Below, one piece after another: positions 1-8,205 of a stretch of 37,959 nt of DNA. Each line of letters begins with the position of its first letter. Within the stretch, counting starts at the first letter, position 1. The stretch lies in the NCBI GenBank assembly GCA_031289275.1, contig JAITPV010000184.1, forward strand, positions 1-37,959, written 5' to 3'. Position numbers and translations under genes: made by a program. This DNA is from Tannerella sp. (GTDB lineage: Bacteria; Bacteroidota; Bacteroidia; Bacteroidales; Tannerellaceae). The notes under the pieces were generated by a model. It was given only the letters and a program-made list of their open reading frames with translations. It made no database searches and had not been told where the DNA came from.

Positions 1-1
1 A

Positions 2-88
2 GAGGCGATCAGGCTGTACAATACCCGTCGCCCGCACTGGGCGTTAAAGTTAAGGACACCGGAGGAGGTACACAGGGAGGCTGCTTGA
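2..88 (+). CDS. IS3-family-like transposase, C-terminal end (partial)
   Basis: The window opens inside a reading frame that gives 28 residues and then TGA. The residues YNTRRPHWALKLRTPEE are the hallmark end of the rve integrase core (DDE transposase, OrfB type) of IS3-family elements, where a Y-N-x-x-R-P-H-x-x-L motif is followed by TPxE. The protein would cut and join DNA during transposition. The rest of the element lies upstream of the window, so completeness cannot be judged. A perfect palindrome begins 5 bases after the stop. Family placement rests on this short motif only. Confidence 0.75.
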   Translation, partial: EAIRLYNTRRPHWALKLRTPEEVHREAA

Positions 89-92
89 AAAA

Positions 93-136
93 ACCGTTGG
101 TTGTTGTTTGCCGTACGGCAAACAACAACCAACGGT
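93..136. repeat. Perfect 44-bp palindrome after transposase
   Basis: The arms 93-114 and 115-136 are exact reverse complements with no spacer; the centre is GCCGTACGGC. It starts 5 bases after the transposase stop. It could be a terminator, although no T-run follows on the + strand, or an end-to-end junction of two terminal inverted repeats. The sequence does not decide between these. Confidence 0.85.
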
Positions 137-424
137 AAACAAGATACAAAACAGAATATAATGAATAATGAAAATAGAATCATAACCTGTCAACTTTTTT
201 TAGGACGTGACAGTAATCATAACTCTTAATTCTTACTTTCTTTGGCGACTGCTTCATTCTTCACAGTGACGGCAGTTGTGTTGAGAAAAGGCATCAAACC
301 CAACACGACGAAGAATACCGACAGTCATCTCATTTTCAATTCTCAATTCTCAATTCTCAATTTAATTGTTCTTCCGTTTAGTTTTTTTACGGTAAAAGCC
401 ATGACGAAACAAAATTCTTATCTC
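137..424. other. Intergenic, AT-rich heptamer repeats
   Basis: No gene seen. Around 212-234 there is a copy of the TAATCATAACTCTTAATTC repeat, and around 332-362 a run of the heptamer AATTCTC (TCAATTC). Both recur elsewhere in the window at gene ends. An open frame through this stretch has no homology I recognise and overlaps the DUF4492 promoter and gene, so I do not call it. Confidence 0.6.
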
Positions 425-432
425 TATATTTG
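425..432 (+). promoter_or_regulatory. Bacteroides-type -7 box, cyd cluster
   Basis: TATATTTG fits the consensus TAnnTTTG and lies 20 bases before the DUF4492 start codon. No clear -33 TTTG element was found at the expected distance. Confidence 0.6.
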
Positions 433-452
433 CGACGGTAAAAAAATGTACT

Positions 453-680
453 ATGAAAAAAGAATCCGTGCTATTGCAAGTATTCCGCTTTTACAGGGAA
501 GGGTTTCGGGAAATGACCGTCGGAAAGACGCTTTGGTGCATCATCCTGATCAAACTCTTTATTATGTTTTGCCTGTTGAAGCCGTTCTTCTTTCCCCGTT
601 ATTTGGGGCAATTTGATACAACGTCTGAAAAACAAGAATATGTTTCCAACGAGTTAGTAAAACGAGCTATTACTCCTTAA
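453..680 (+). CDS. DUF4492 small membrane protein, cytochrome bd-associated
   Basis: This is a 75-residue protein. The N-terminal FYREGFREMT, the single hydrophobic helix at about residues 27-47 followed by FFFPRYL, and the charged tail ending in NELVKRA match the DUF4492 family, which is typically found directly upstream of cydA in Bacteroidota. The ATG at 453 was chosen because it follows a -7 box by 20 bases and gives the family's usual N-terminus. It ends 8 bases before cydA, so the three genes form one operon. The role is not established. By size, topology and position I infer an accessory or assembly subunit of the bd oxidase, analogous to CydX or CydH but not visibly homologous. Confidence 0.85.
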   Translation: MKKESVLLQVFRFYREGFREMTVGKTLWCIILIKLFIMFCLLKPFFFPRYLGQFDTTSEKQEYVSNELVKRAITP

Positions 681-688
681 AAATTTTT

Positions 689-2248
689 ATGATTATGATC
701 GAAAGCATTGACAATTCTCTGATTGATTGGTCGAGGGCGCAATTTGCCCTTACGGCTATTTACCATTGGTTATTTGTTCCGCTTACCTTGGGGCTTGGTA
801 TTATTCAGGCCGTCATGGAGACGATTTATTACAAAACCGGCAAAGTGTTTTGGAAAACAACCGCCCAGTTTTGGATGAAAGTCTTCGGAATCAATTTCGC
901 TATTGGTGTGGCAACAGGTTTAATCCTGGAGTTTGAATTTGGTACCAACTGGTCTAATTACAGTTGGTTTGTAGGTGACATCTTTGGCGCGCCGCTGGCC
1001 ATCGAAGGCATTCTGGCCTTCTTCATGGAAGCAACGTTTATCGCCGTGATGTTCTTTGGATGGAACAAGGTGAGTAAAGGATTTCACCTGGCATCTACGT
1101 GGTTGACGATTGGCGGAGCGACGATTTCCGCCGTGTGGATTTTGGTGGCGAATGCCTGGATGCAGTATCCGGCCGGCATGCACTTCAACGCGGATACGGT
1201 GCGCAACGAAATGGCGGACTTCTGGGCGGTAGCGCTCTCGCCGGTGGCGATCAACAAGTTCCTCCATACCGTACTCTCGGCATGGATATTGAGCGGCGTC
1301 TTCGTCGTAGGCATTTCCAGCTGGTATCTGTTGAAGAAAAGGGAAGTTGCGTTTGCCCTGAGCAGCATCAAAGTAGCCGCCGTATTCGGTTTGGTGGCCT
1401 CACTGCTGACGCTGTGGACGGGCGACAGTTCCGCTTACCTGGTCGCCCAAAAGCAGCCGATGAAACTGGCTGCCATGGAAGGGCTGTATGAGGGCGGAAA
1501 AGGCGTCGGACTGGTGGGCATCGGCCTGTTGAATCCGACCAAGCAAAGCTATAACGATGATACCAATCCCTTCCTGTTCAAAATTGAACTGCCGGGGCTC
1601 CTTTCGTACCTTGCCGAGAGGGATTTGAAGGGGTATGTGCCGGGTATCAAGAATTTGATAGACGGTTACCAGACCCCCTCCGGCGAAACGACGCTTTCGG
1701 CGCAGGAAAAAATGGCGCGGGGACAGGTTGCCATCAAGGCGCTGGCAAACTACCGCGCGGCTAAGAAAAACGGAGACGAAGCGGTAGCCCTGGAACAGTT
1801 GGCGCTGCTGAACGCCAATTTTGAATACTTCGGATACGGTTACATCAAGCATCCCTCCGAATTGATACCCTCGGTAGGCCTGACCTTCTATGCCTTCCGG
1901 GTGATGGTGATCCTGGGCGGATTCTTTATCCTGCTCTTTATCATCGTCTCCTGGCTGTCGTATAAAAACAGGTACGAAGATAAACATTGGCTGCAAAAGG
2001 CGGCCTTCTGGTCGATCCCGTTAGCCTATATCGCCTCGCAGGCCGGATGGGTGGTGGCCGAAGTAGGGCGTCAGCCGTGGGCGATTCAGGACATCCTGCC
2101 CGTATCGGCTGCCATTTCGAAGTTGAATACGTCTTCCGTACAGGTCACCTTCTTTGTGTTCCTCGTACTGTTTACGGTTCTGCTGATTGCCGAAATCGGC
2201 ATTATGGTTAAAACTATCCGGAAGGGGCCTCAAATCTCCGAACAATAA
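689..2248 (+). CDS. cydA: Cytochrome bd quinol oxidase subunit I
   Basis: CydA is the haem-bearing subunit of the inner-membrane bd oxidase, which oxidises quinol and reduces O2 to water with high affinity. At 519 residues it has the family length and many membrane helices. Expected ligands are present: His26 (b595), Glu106 and Glu114 in the GAPLAIEG...FFMEATF region (haem d and proton path), His193 and Met406 (b558), and the conserved GRQPW at 460-464. The quinol-binding Q-loop lies between about residues 255 and 390. Two ATGs compete: 689 and 695; the second gives the common MIESIDNSLIDWSRAQF start and may be the real one. It is followed 19 bases later by cydB. Confidence 0.97.
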   Translation: MIMIESIDNSLIDWSRAQFALTAIYHWLFVPLTLGLGIIQAVMETIYYKTGKVFWKTTAQFWMKVFGINFAIGVATGLILEFEFGTNWSNYSWFVGDIFGAPLAIEGILAFFMEATFIAVMFFGWNKVSKGFHLASTWLTIGGATISAVWILVANAWMQYPAGMHFNADTVRNEMADFWAVALSPVAINKFLHTVLSAWILSGVFVVGISSWYLLKKREVAFALSSIKVAAVFGLVASLLTLWTGDSSAYLVAQKQPMKLAAMEGLYEGGKGVGLVGIGLLNPTKQSYNDDTNPFLFKIELPGLLSYLAERDLKGYVPGIKNLIDGYQTPSGETTLSAQEKMARGQVAIKALANYRAAKKNGDEAVALEQLALLNANFEYFGYGYIKHPSELIPSVGLTFYAFRVMVILGGFFILLFIIVSWLSYKNRYEDKHWLQKAAFWSIPLAYIASQAGWVVAEVGRQPWAIQDILPVSAAISKLNTSSVQVTFFVFLVLFTVLLIAEIGIMVKTIRKGPQISEQ

Positions 2249-2267
2249 CATTTTAAAAAACAACATT

Positions 2268-3416
2268 ATGGACAGTACATATATATTACAGCATTACTGG
2301 TGGTTTCTGGTCTCCCTGCTGGGAGCGTTACTGGTGTTCCTGCTGTTCGTACAGGGCGGGCAATCCCTGCTTTTCACGATCGGCAAAACGGAATTGCAAC
2401 AGAAGGCGTTGATCAACTCGACGGGACGCAAATGGGAATTTACCTTCACGACATTAGTCACCTTCGGCGGCGCGTTTTTCGCATCCTTTCCGTTATTCTA
2501 CTCCACCAGTTTCGGCGGCGCCTACTGGGTGTGGATTTTGATCCTGCTTTGCTTCGTGCTTCAGGCCGTGTCTTACGAATATCAGGCCAGGCAGGGCAAT
2601 TTGCTGGGCAAGAAAACGTATCAGGTTTTTCTGATCCTGAACGGGATACTGGGGCCGGTTTTGATCGGCACGGCAGTGGGTACGTTCTTCAATGGCGCCC
2701 AGTTCTACGTGAACAAGGAGCAGCTTACCCAGACGGTCATGCCCGTCATCTCATCCTGGGCAACCCCGTGGCATGGCCTTGAGGCGGCTCTTGTGATATG
2801 GAACGTATGCCTGGGATTGGCCGTATTCTTTTTGGCGCGTATTCAGGCATTGCTTTATTTCATTAATAACATAGCCGATGACGACATCCGGAAACGGTCG
2901 CGCAAGCAGTTGATTCTTGAAACGGCGCTGTTCCTTGTCTTTTTCCTGACCTTCCTGGTACACCTGCTGCTTCAGAACGGTTTTGCCGTGCATCCTTCGA
3001 CCGGCGAAATATTCATGCAGCCGTACAAGTATTTCATGAATTTCATTGAAATGCCGATCGTACTGGCGGTTTTACTGGTTGGTGTAGTCAGCGTGCTCTA
3101 TGGCATCCTCCGGACGATCTTTTCCGCCGGATGGACGAAAGGCATCTGGTTTGCCGGAGCCGGTACGGTATTGACCGTGCTGGCATTACTGCTTTGCGCC
3201 GGATGGAACGACACGGCTTATTATCCCTCGCTGGCCGATCTGCAAAGTTCGCTCACCCTTGAGAACAGCAGTTCCAGCCTGTTTACGTTAAAGACGATGA
3301 GTATCGTTTCCCTTCTCATTCCCTTTGTGCTGGCTTATATCTTTTACGCCTGGAGAGCGTTGGATATTCATAAAATCGACATGAAAGAAATGGACGAAAG
3401 CAAACATACCTATTAA
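2268..3416 (+). CDS. cydB: Cytochrome bd quinol oxidase subunit II
   Basis: This is the 382-residue partner of CydA, an integral membrane subunit needed to assemble the di-haem site. The N-terminus carries the family pattern HYWWFLVSLLGALLVFLLFVQ followed by GGQSL, and several helices follow. The open frame extends 27 codons upstream into the cydA coding region, but the ATG at 2268 gives the standard N-terminus and leaves a 19-base spacer after cydA, so I use it. A strong terminator lies 20 bases after the stop, marking the end of the DUF4492-cydA-cydB unit. Confidence 0.96.
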   Translation: MDSTYILQHYWWFLVSLLGALLVFLLFVQGGQSLLFTIGKTELQQKALINSTGRKWEFTFTTLVTFGGAFFASFPLFYSTSFGGAYWVWILILLCFVLQAVSYEYQARQGNLLGKKTYQVFLILNGILGPVLIGTAVGTFFNGAQFYVNKEQLTQTVMPVISSWATPWHGLEAALVIWNVCLGLAVFFLARIQALLYFINNIADDDIRKRSRKQLILETALFLVFFLTFLVHLLLQNGFAVHPSTGEIFMQPYKYFMNFIEMPIVLAVLLVGVVSVLYGILRTIFSAGWTKGIWFAGAGTVLTVLALLLCAGWNDTAYYPSLADLQSSLTLENSSSSLFTLKTMSIVSLLIPFVLAYIFYAWRALDIHKIDMKEMDESKHTY

Positions 3417-3436
3417 ATTGAGCTGAGATTGTGCAG

Positions 3437-3474
3437 GCTACCTTCCACTGCTGAAAGTGGAAGGTAGCTTTTTT
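3437..3474 (+). terminator. Rho-independent terminator after cydB
   Basis: A 13-bp perfect stem (GCTACCTTCCACT with AGTGGAAGGTAGC), a 6-base loop and six Ts follow the cydB stop. Confidence 0.9.
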
Positions 3475-3526
3475 ATCCCGTCATGAAAAGTAGGCTGAAA
3501 ATAAAATAATGCAAAAACAGATAATT

Positions 3527-4750
3527 ATGAAACGAATTTGGTTGGTAGCGCTTGGCTGTACGATGTTCGCATCGCTGCCGGCTCAGAAAAACATCGAACA
3601 GCTGAAAAAATGGCTGTCGGCTCCCCAAAAGGAGTGCCTTGAAGTTCAGGCTTTCGCCACAAAGGGTCTCTCCAAGGCAGAGGCGGCGGTAGCGGCTACG
3701 CTGATTTACGAATCGGTGAAGCAGGAAATCAAAACGCAGTGGACGCCTGAGTGGAACGACCGTAAAATGACCGCCGGCGGCTATCTGATGCCCTTCGAGT
3801 ACAAAATTTTCGGCGAACAGCCGGACGACGGGCGTTCACTCTACATCTCCCTGCACGGTGGCGGCAGCGCTCCCGCCGCAGTGAACGACCAACAGTGGAA
3901 GAACCAGATGCGGCTCTACACGCCCGCGGAAGGCGTTTACCTCACGCCACGCTCGGCTGTCGACGAGTGGAACATGTGGTTCTGGCCACATGTCGATTCC
4001 CTGTTCGACAAAATCATCCAAACGGCCATAGTTGAGTTGAATGTCAACCCGAACAAAGTCTATGTGATGGGCTATTCGGCCGGCGGCGACGGCGTTTACC
4101 GGCTGGCTCCGCGCATGGCCGACCGCTGGGCGGCCGCTTCGATGATGGCCGGCCATTCGGGCGGCGTGTCGCCGGTCAATATGCGGAACACCCCGTACAT
4201 GCTGTGGATGGGCGCCAACGATACGGCTTACGACCGCAACAAAGGCGCCGCACAATACGGACTGTGGTTAGACAGCCTGCAAAAGGACGACTTGCAAGGC
4301 TATATCCACGAAACCCATATCGTGGAAGGGAAAGGCCATTGGATGGACAAAGCCGATACGCTCGCCGTAACATGGATGGCGCAGTACACCCGTAATCCGT
4401 ACCCGCAAAAAGTGGTGTGGCGGCAGGACGACACTCCGCACGATTCGTTCTACTGGCTGTCCGTACCCATCGGCGAGGCGCAAAACGAAAAAACCGCCGT
4501 CGTTGAGCGCTCAGGCAATCAATTTACCGTTGTGCGCAACGATTTTCAAACGCTCACCCTCGGTCTGAACGACGACATGATAGACTTCAGCCGCCCGGTC
4601 AGGATCATCGCCGCCGGCAAAGTGATTTTCGACAAAAAAATATCGCGCAACATCCGCGCCATCTACCGCTCGTTGGAAAGACGCAAAGACCCTACCCTGA
4701 TTTTCAGCGCTTATCTGACAATCACGAACAATGCACGAATAGAAAATTGA
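3527..4750 (+). CDS. Secreted alpha/beta-hydrolase (PHB-depolymerase/esterase-like)
   Basis: This is a 407-residue serine hydrolase. The N-terminus MKRIWLVALGCTMFASLPAQ is a signal peptide, which is why I prefer the ATG at 3527 over the one at 3509. The core shows an oxyanion-type LHGGGS at about 109-114, the nucleophile elbow GYSAGGDG with Ser184, a likely acid Asp232 in GANDTAYD, and His271 in GKGHWMD. This arrangement fits the predicted peptidase/esterase (PHB depolymerase-like) group of alpha/beta-hydrolases. The substrate is unknown; a carbohydrate or other ester is plausible given nearby glycosidases. The last codons and stop run into the intergenic heptamer repeat, so the C-terminus may have been extended or altered by it. 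Confidence 0.8.
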   Translation: MKRIWLVALGCTMFASLPAQKNIEQLKKWLSAPQKECLEVQAFATKGLSKAEAAVAATLIYESVKQEIKTQWTPEWNDRKMTAGGYLMPFEYKIFGEQPDDGRSLYISLHGGGSAPAAVNDQQWKNQMRLYTPAEGVYLTPRSAVDEWNMWFWPHVDSLFDKIIQTAIVELNVNPNKVYVMGYSAGGDGVYRLAPRMADRWAAASMMAGHSGGVSPVNMRNTPYMLWMGANDTAYDRNKGAAQYGLWLDSLQKDDLQGYIHETHIVEGKGHWMDKADTLAVTWMAQYTRNPYPQKVVWRQDDTPHDSFYWLSVPIGEAQNEKTAVVERSGNQFTVVRNDFQTLTLGLNDDMIDFSRPVRIIAAGKVIFDKKISRNIRAIYRSLERRKDPTLIFSAYLTITNNARIEN

Positions 4751-4804
4751 GAATGAACAAATGATGAAAATGTAATCATTGTCAATTCTCAATTCTCAAT
4801 TTCT
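4751..4804. repeat. AATTCTC heptamer repeat between convergent genes
   Basis: Copies of TCAATTCTCAATTCTCAAT lie between the esterase and the reverse-strand DUF1080-MBL gene. The same heptamer occurs near 340 and near 37775. Confidence 0.7.
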
Positions 4805-6469
4805 TCAAATGCCCAGACACAGGCAAAACGGTTTGAAGGTATAGCCTTTTTCGGCACGGATCACGTCTCCGACGGCCGGAAACGCAATGTGCATTCCGGC
4901 GATGGGGATGTCGTTCGCGGCAACATACTCCATTATCTTTTTACGTATTTCCACCGCCTTTACGGGATCGGTATCATAGACGACCGCCACGTCGGGGCAG
5001 GGCATTTGGATCGCCGTGGCATGCGTCAGGTCGCCCCAAATCAACAGCCGGTCGCCGTCGGAGGTTATCAGGAAAGCCGTATGTCCGGGCGTATGTCCAT
5101 AGGCTGCCAGAGCTTGAATACCGGGGATTAATTCCGCGCCGGTAGCGCCGGCTTCGTGAGGCGTGAACAGATGCAGCCGGTCTTTATAAGCGGCGATGAC
5201 TTTGCGTGCTTGCAGGAAACCGCTCCGGCGGTTGGAGGCGACCTGCTGCATGGCCTGGTCGCTTGTCCAGTAGTCATGTTCGGCCTGCGACAGATACAAC
5301 GCGGCGCCGGGAAAGGCCGCCCGATCTTCCTGCAACAAACCGCCGATATGGTCGCCGTGCATGTGAGTAATCAGGATCACGTCAATCTGTCCGGGCGTTA
5401 TTTCCAGCGTTTGCAGGTTGTCGAACAACCGGCGGCCGTAACCGGCGTCTACCAGGATGTTCTTGTCCGGCGTACGGATTAAAAACACATTGGTGGCGCC
5501 GGGATAAGTCCCGTCGGGGAGCCAGGTACGGAGCATTTCCGGCGTAGCGCCCGTCAAAACGCTGCTGTTGCCGTCATGTTGTCCTTCGGACAGCGTCGTG
5601 ATCCGTGAGAAACCGACCTCGAATGTAATCACATTTTCCTGCTCCGCAACGCTTCCTTCCAATTTCAGTTCTCTGATTTTAATGTTCCGGAAAGCGACTT
5701 CATCTCCATGATCCTGCAAGAGGATACGTCCCCGGGGCGCTTCGCCGAATAAACCGTTTTTATTATACGATTCGGCGGCATATTTGCTTCCTTTCACCAA
5801 CGCGCGAAAGGCTTCCGAACCGCGTTCGTACTCCAGCGTCTTGACGCCGTTCAACCAATGTTCGACATGATTGCCCGGAAAGACTTTCACCACGGCCTGA
5901 TTCCATTCGCCGACAGGGTTCACCTGTTTGTGTTCGGCCGGAATCAAGTCATACAGACTTGACAGCGTACGGCTTCCGGGAAAAGAGGTGTACAGTTTGG
6001 CGTCCGGATGCACGGCGTCGTCCAGAATTTGGTATTCCAGTCCATAAGCCGAACCGCTCTGTTTTTCGCCTTCGGTTACGAAATATTTGATGCCGCTGTT
6101 TGCGCCTGTGGTAATCTTAAATTCTACGCTCAGTTCAAACGCGGCATATTCACCCTCCGACACAATGTCGCCTCCGTTGGTCGCCTCTCCGCCATTCGAT
6201 TTGAAGACGATCAGTTGTCCGTCTTCTACCTTCCACCCGTGTTCGGGAAACGTCTCCTTATGTGCACCGCGCCATCCGGCAGAGGTCTTTCCGTCGAACA
6301 ACAGTTTCCATCCGTCCGCCTGTTCCTGCTCGGTCAAGGAGTTCGGAACAGACGCGGACGTACCGTTCAATACTTCGTCTTCTGCCCGGAAAGACGCTTG
6401 TCCATCCATTGCATTGCCGGCGCAAAGCAGGATCAATAACCCTGCGGTTGATTTTAGAATTGTTTTCAT
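4805..6469 (-). CDS. DUF1080 glycan-binding/hydrolase domain fused to MBL-fold metallohydrolase
   Basis: This is a 554-residue exported protein with an N-terminal hydrophobic signal (residues 1-24, cleavage probably near AGNA or GQA). Residues 50-268 form a complete DUF1080 domain (3-keto-disaccharide hydrolase/LamG-like fold), recognisable from WKLLFDGKTSAGWRG, the SGIKYFV strand, the EWNQ segment and the closing RNIKIREL. Residues 280-550 form a complete metallo-beta-lactamase-fold domain: zinc ligands H369, H371, D373 and H374 in THMHGDHIGG, H463 in GHTPGHT, D480 in IWGDLTH and H527. Both domains keep their key residues, so this looks like a working fusion. DUF1080 proteins are usually separate. 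The DUF1080 half suggests sugar binding or hydrolysis in the periplasm; the MBL substrate is unknown. Confidence 0.85.
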   Translation of the reverse strand: MKTILKSTAGLLILLCAGNAMDGQASFRAEDEVLNGTSASVPNSLTEQEQADGWKLLFDGKTSAGWRGAHKETFPEHGWKVEDGQLIVFKSNGGEATNGGDIVSEGEYAAFELSVEFKITTGANSGIKYFVTEGEKQSGSAYGLEYQILDDAVHPDAKLYTSFPGSRTLSSLYDLIPAEHKQVNPVGEWNQAVVKVFPGNHVEHWLNGVKTLEYERGSEAFRALVKGSKYAAESYNKNGLFGEAPRGRILLQDHGDEVAFRNIKIRELKLEGSVAEQENVITFEVGFSRITTLSEGQHDGNSSVLTGATPEMLRTWLPDGTYPGATNVFLIRTPDKNILVDAGYGRRLFDNLQTLEITPGQIDVILITHMHGDHIGGLLQEDRAAFPGAALYLSQAEHDYWTSDQAMQQVASNRRSGFLQARKVIAAYKDRLHLFTPHEAGATGAELIPGIQALAAYGHTPGHTAFLITSDGDRLLIWGDLTHATAIQMPCPDVAVVYDTDPVKAVEIRKKIMEYVAANDIPIAGMHIAFPAVGDVIRAEKGYTFKPFCLCLGI

Positions 6470-6504
6470 AGATTGTAATCCTTCTTTTTAAATATATAAC
6501 CGGA

Positions 6505-6512
6505 CAAATATA
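6505..6512 (-). promoter_or_regulatory. -7 box for the DUF1080-MBL gene
   Basis: The reverse strand reads TATATTTG (consensus TAnnTTTG), 35 bases before the start codon. It is divergent from the box at 6577. Confidence 0.6.
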
Positions 6513-6550
6513 GGGAAAAAAATAAAATCTATCCGTTTTTCTTGGGGGGA

Positions 6551-6584
6551 TTTTGGAAAACAGAATATAAAAACAGTACCTTTG
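6551..6584 (+). promoter_or_regulatory. -33/-7 promoter for the AAA-nuclease gene
   Basis: TTTTGG at 6551-6556, a 20-base spacer and TACCTTTG at 6577-6584 fit the Bacteroides sigma-ABfr consensus. Transcription would start near 6590, so the ATG at 6605 is the start and an upstream in-frame codon at 6542 is not. Confidence 0.75.
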
Positions 6585-6604
6585 CGAAAATAAATATCAA
6601 AAAC

Positions 6605-8179
6605 ATGAGTAGACGCCGTTTTTTCAATACCACAGGGCCGTGTAATCCGGACAGGCATTACATGCTTCCGCCCGAAAACCGTTTAGTCGGTTCTCAGTTG
6701 CACCGTTATATCAAGGATGCACTGTACTGGGTGCTTCATGCGCCGCGGCAAACGGGTAAAACGACTTTCCTGCAAAGCTGGGCGCGTGAAATCAACGCCG
6801 GTAACGAAGCGGTCGCCTGCTATGTGAGCGTGGAACGATGCGACAGGGTTTCAAATGCCGAGCGTGCCATTCCTGCAATCTGTGACGCGATCCGTGGCGC
6901 CGCGCGAAACAGTGACTTGCCTGAACCTGTGCATGAGGATGACAATCATCTTTCCATGCTAAACAACATTCTGACCAACTGGGCGGAACTGGTCGCTCCC
7001 AAACCGCTGATTGTCCTGTTTGACGAAGTAGATGTCTTGATTGACGATACGATGGTGAGTTTCCTGCGCCAGTTGCGCGGCGGCTTTGCCGGCCGAGGCA
7101 TAGGGAAATTCCCGGTATCCGTTGCCTTGGTGGGCATGCGCGACTTGAAGGATTACATCATACGGGCCAAAGACGGAAAACCCGTTAATCCCGGATCGCC
7201 ATTCAACATCAAGGAAGATTCGGCCATATTGTCCAACTTCACAAAGGAGGATGTCGTTCGCCTGTTTGCCCAACGAACCGAAGAAACCGGACAACAAATC
7301 ACACCGGAAGCGTTGGACTATGTGTACAAACAATCCAACGGACAACCCTGGATCGTTAATTCATTATTCAAACGGGCAACGCTAAGGGTGTTGACGGAAG
7401 AAAGTGCGGAAACCGTGACCGTCGATCATATTCTGCAAGCTCGCCGGCAGATGATCGAAGCGCGGGAAACTCATCTCGACGCCCTGGGTGAACGGCTGCG
7501 CGACCCGGAAATAAAGCATGTGATACAGACCATTATCACCGGAGACATGAATCCTCCTCTGGGACGTACCGACCGGAGTGTGGAACTGGCCATGGATTTA
7601 GGCCTGATCCGTTGGAATACCAACAAGGGATTTACTATTGCCAACCCGATTTACGAAGAAATCCTCACCCGTTTTCTTAATTCTCCCTACCACGACTCCA
7701 TGCCGCCACCCTCTACCTGGCAGTGGCAAAAGGACGACGGCACGCTGGACATGGACAAACTGTTGAAAGAGTTTCAGAAATTCTGGCGGCGTCACTCGGA
7801 GATATGGGAGCAGAAGGCCGACTATACCGAAGCCTTTCCGCACCTGTTGCTGATGGCCTTTCTGCAACGAGTGACCAACGGTGGCGGATACATCGAACGG
7901 GAATATGCCGCCGGTCGGGGACGCATGGACTTGGCCGTAGAATATGACGGCAAACGCTACATCATCGAAGTGAAAGTAATCTATTATTACGACACTCCCG
8001 ACGCGGTCAGAGAAGAAGGCCTGGAACAAATTCAAGCCTATCGCGACAGGATAGACGCTTCGGCGCCGGCTTACTTAGTCATTTTCGACCGCCGTCCCAA
8101 AGCCAGGGAACTGACATGGGACGAACGCATCTCATGGACGGTCGATCCGGCCGCTGAAGTGACCTTGTTGGGATGCTGA
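6605..8179 (+). CDS. AAA ATPase with C-terminal PD-(D/E)XK nuclease domain
   Basis: This is a 524-residue protein. An N-terminal AAA/STAND-like P-loop domain shows Walker A APRQTGKTT (46-54) and Walker B LIVLFDEVD (136-144), with a sensor-like VALVGMRD near 173-180. A winged-helix-like middle follows. The C-terminus carries a PD-(D/E)XK nuclease fold: GRGRMDLAVEY with Asp442 and IIEVKV with Glu455 and Lys457, then QAYRD near 477. The architecture matches the AAA-ATPase/PD-(D/E)XK group abundant in Bacteroidota, of unknown role; DNA maintenance, defence or selfish-element functions have been proposed for related proteins, but nothing here proves one. The start is set by the promoter at 6551-6584. 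It ends 26 bases before the GH78 gene, so the two may share a transcript. Confidence 0.88.
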   Translation: MSRRRFFNTTGPCNPDRHYMLPPENRLVGSQLHRYIKDALYWVLHAPRQTGKTTFLQSWAREINAGNEAVACYVSVERCDRVSNAERAIPAICDAIRGAARNSDLPEPVHEDDNHLSMLNNILTNWAELVAPKPLIVLFDEVDVLIDDTMVSFLRQLRGGFAGRGIGKFPVSVALVGMRDLKDYIIRAKDGKPVNPGSPFNIKEDSAILSNFTKEDVVRLFAQRTEETGQQITPEALDYVYKQSNGQPWIVNSLFKRATLRVLTEESAETVTVDHILQARRQMIEARETHLDALGERLRDPEIKHVIQTIITGDMNPPLGRTDRSVELAMDLGLIRWNTNKGFTIANPIYEEILTRFLNSPYHDSMPPPSTWQWQKDDGTLDMDKLLKEFQKFWRRHSEIWEQKADYTEAFPHLLLMAFLQRVTNGGGYIEREYAAGRGRMDLAVEYDGKRYIIEVKVIYYYDTPDAVREEGLEQIQAYRDRIDASAPAYLVIFDRRPKARELTWDERISWTVDPAAEVTLLGC

Positions 8180-8205
8180 AATTTGAAAATTAATCACTTA
8201 TTTAT

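Noticed and set aside
242-616. 124-codon frame overlapping the DUF4492 gene
   Set aside because: It is out of frame with the recognised DUF4492 protein, spans its promoter and intergenic repeats, and shows no family features.
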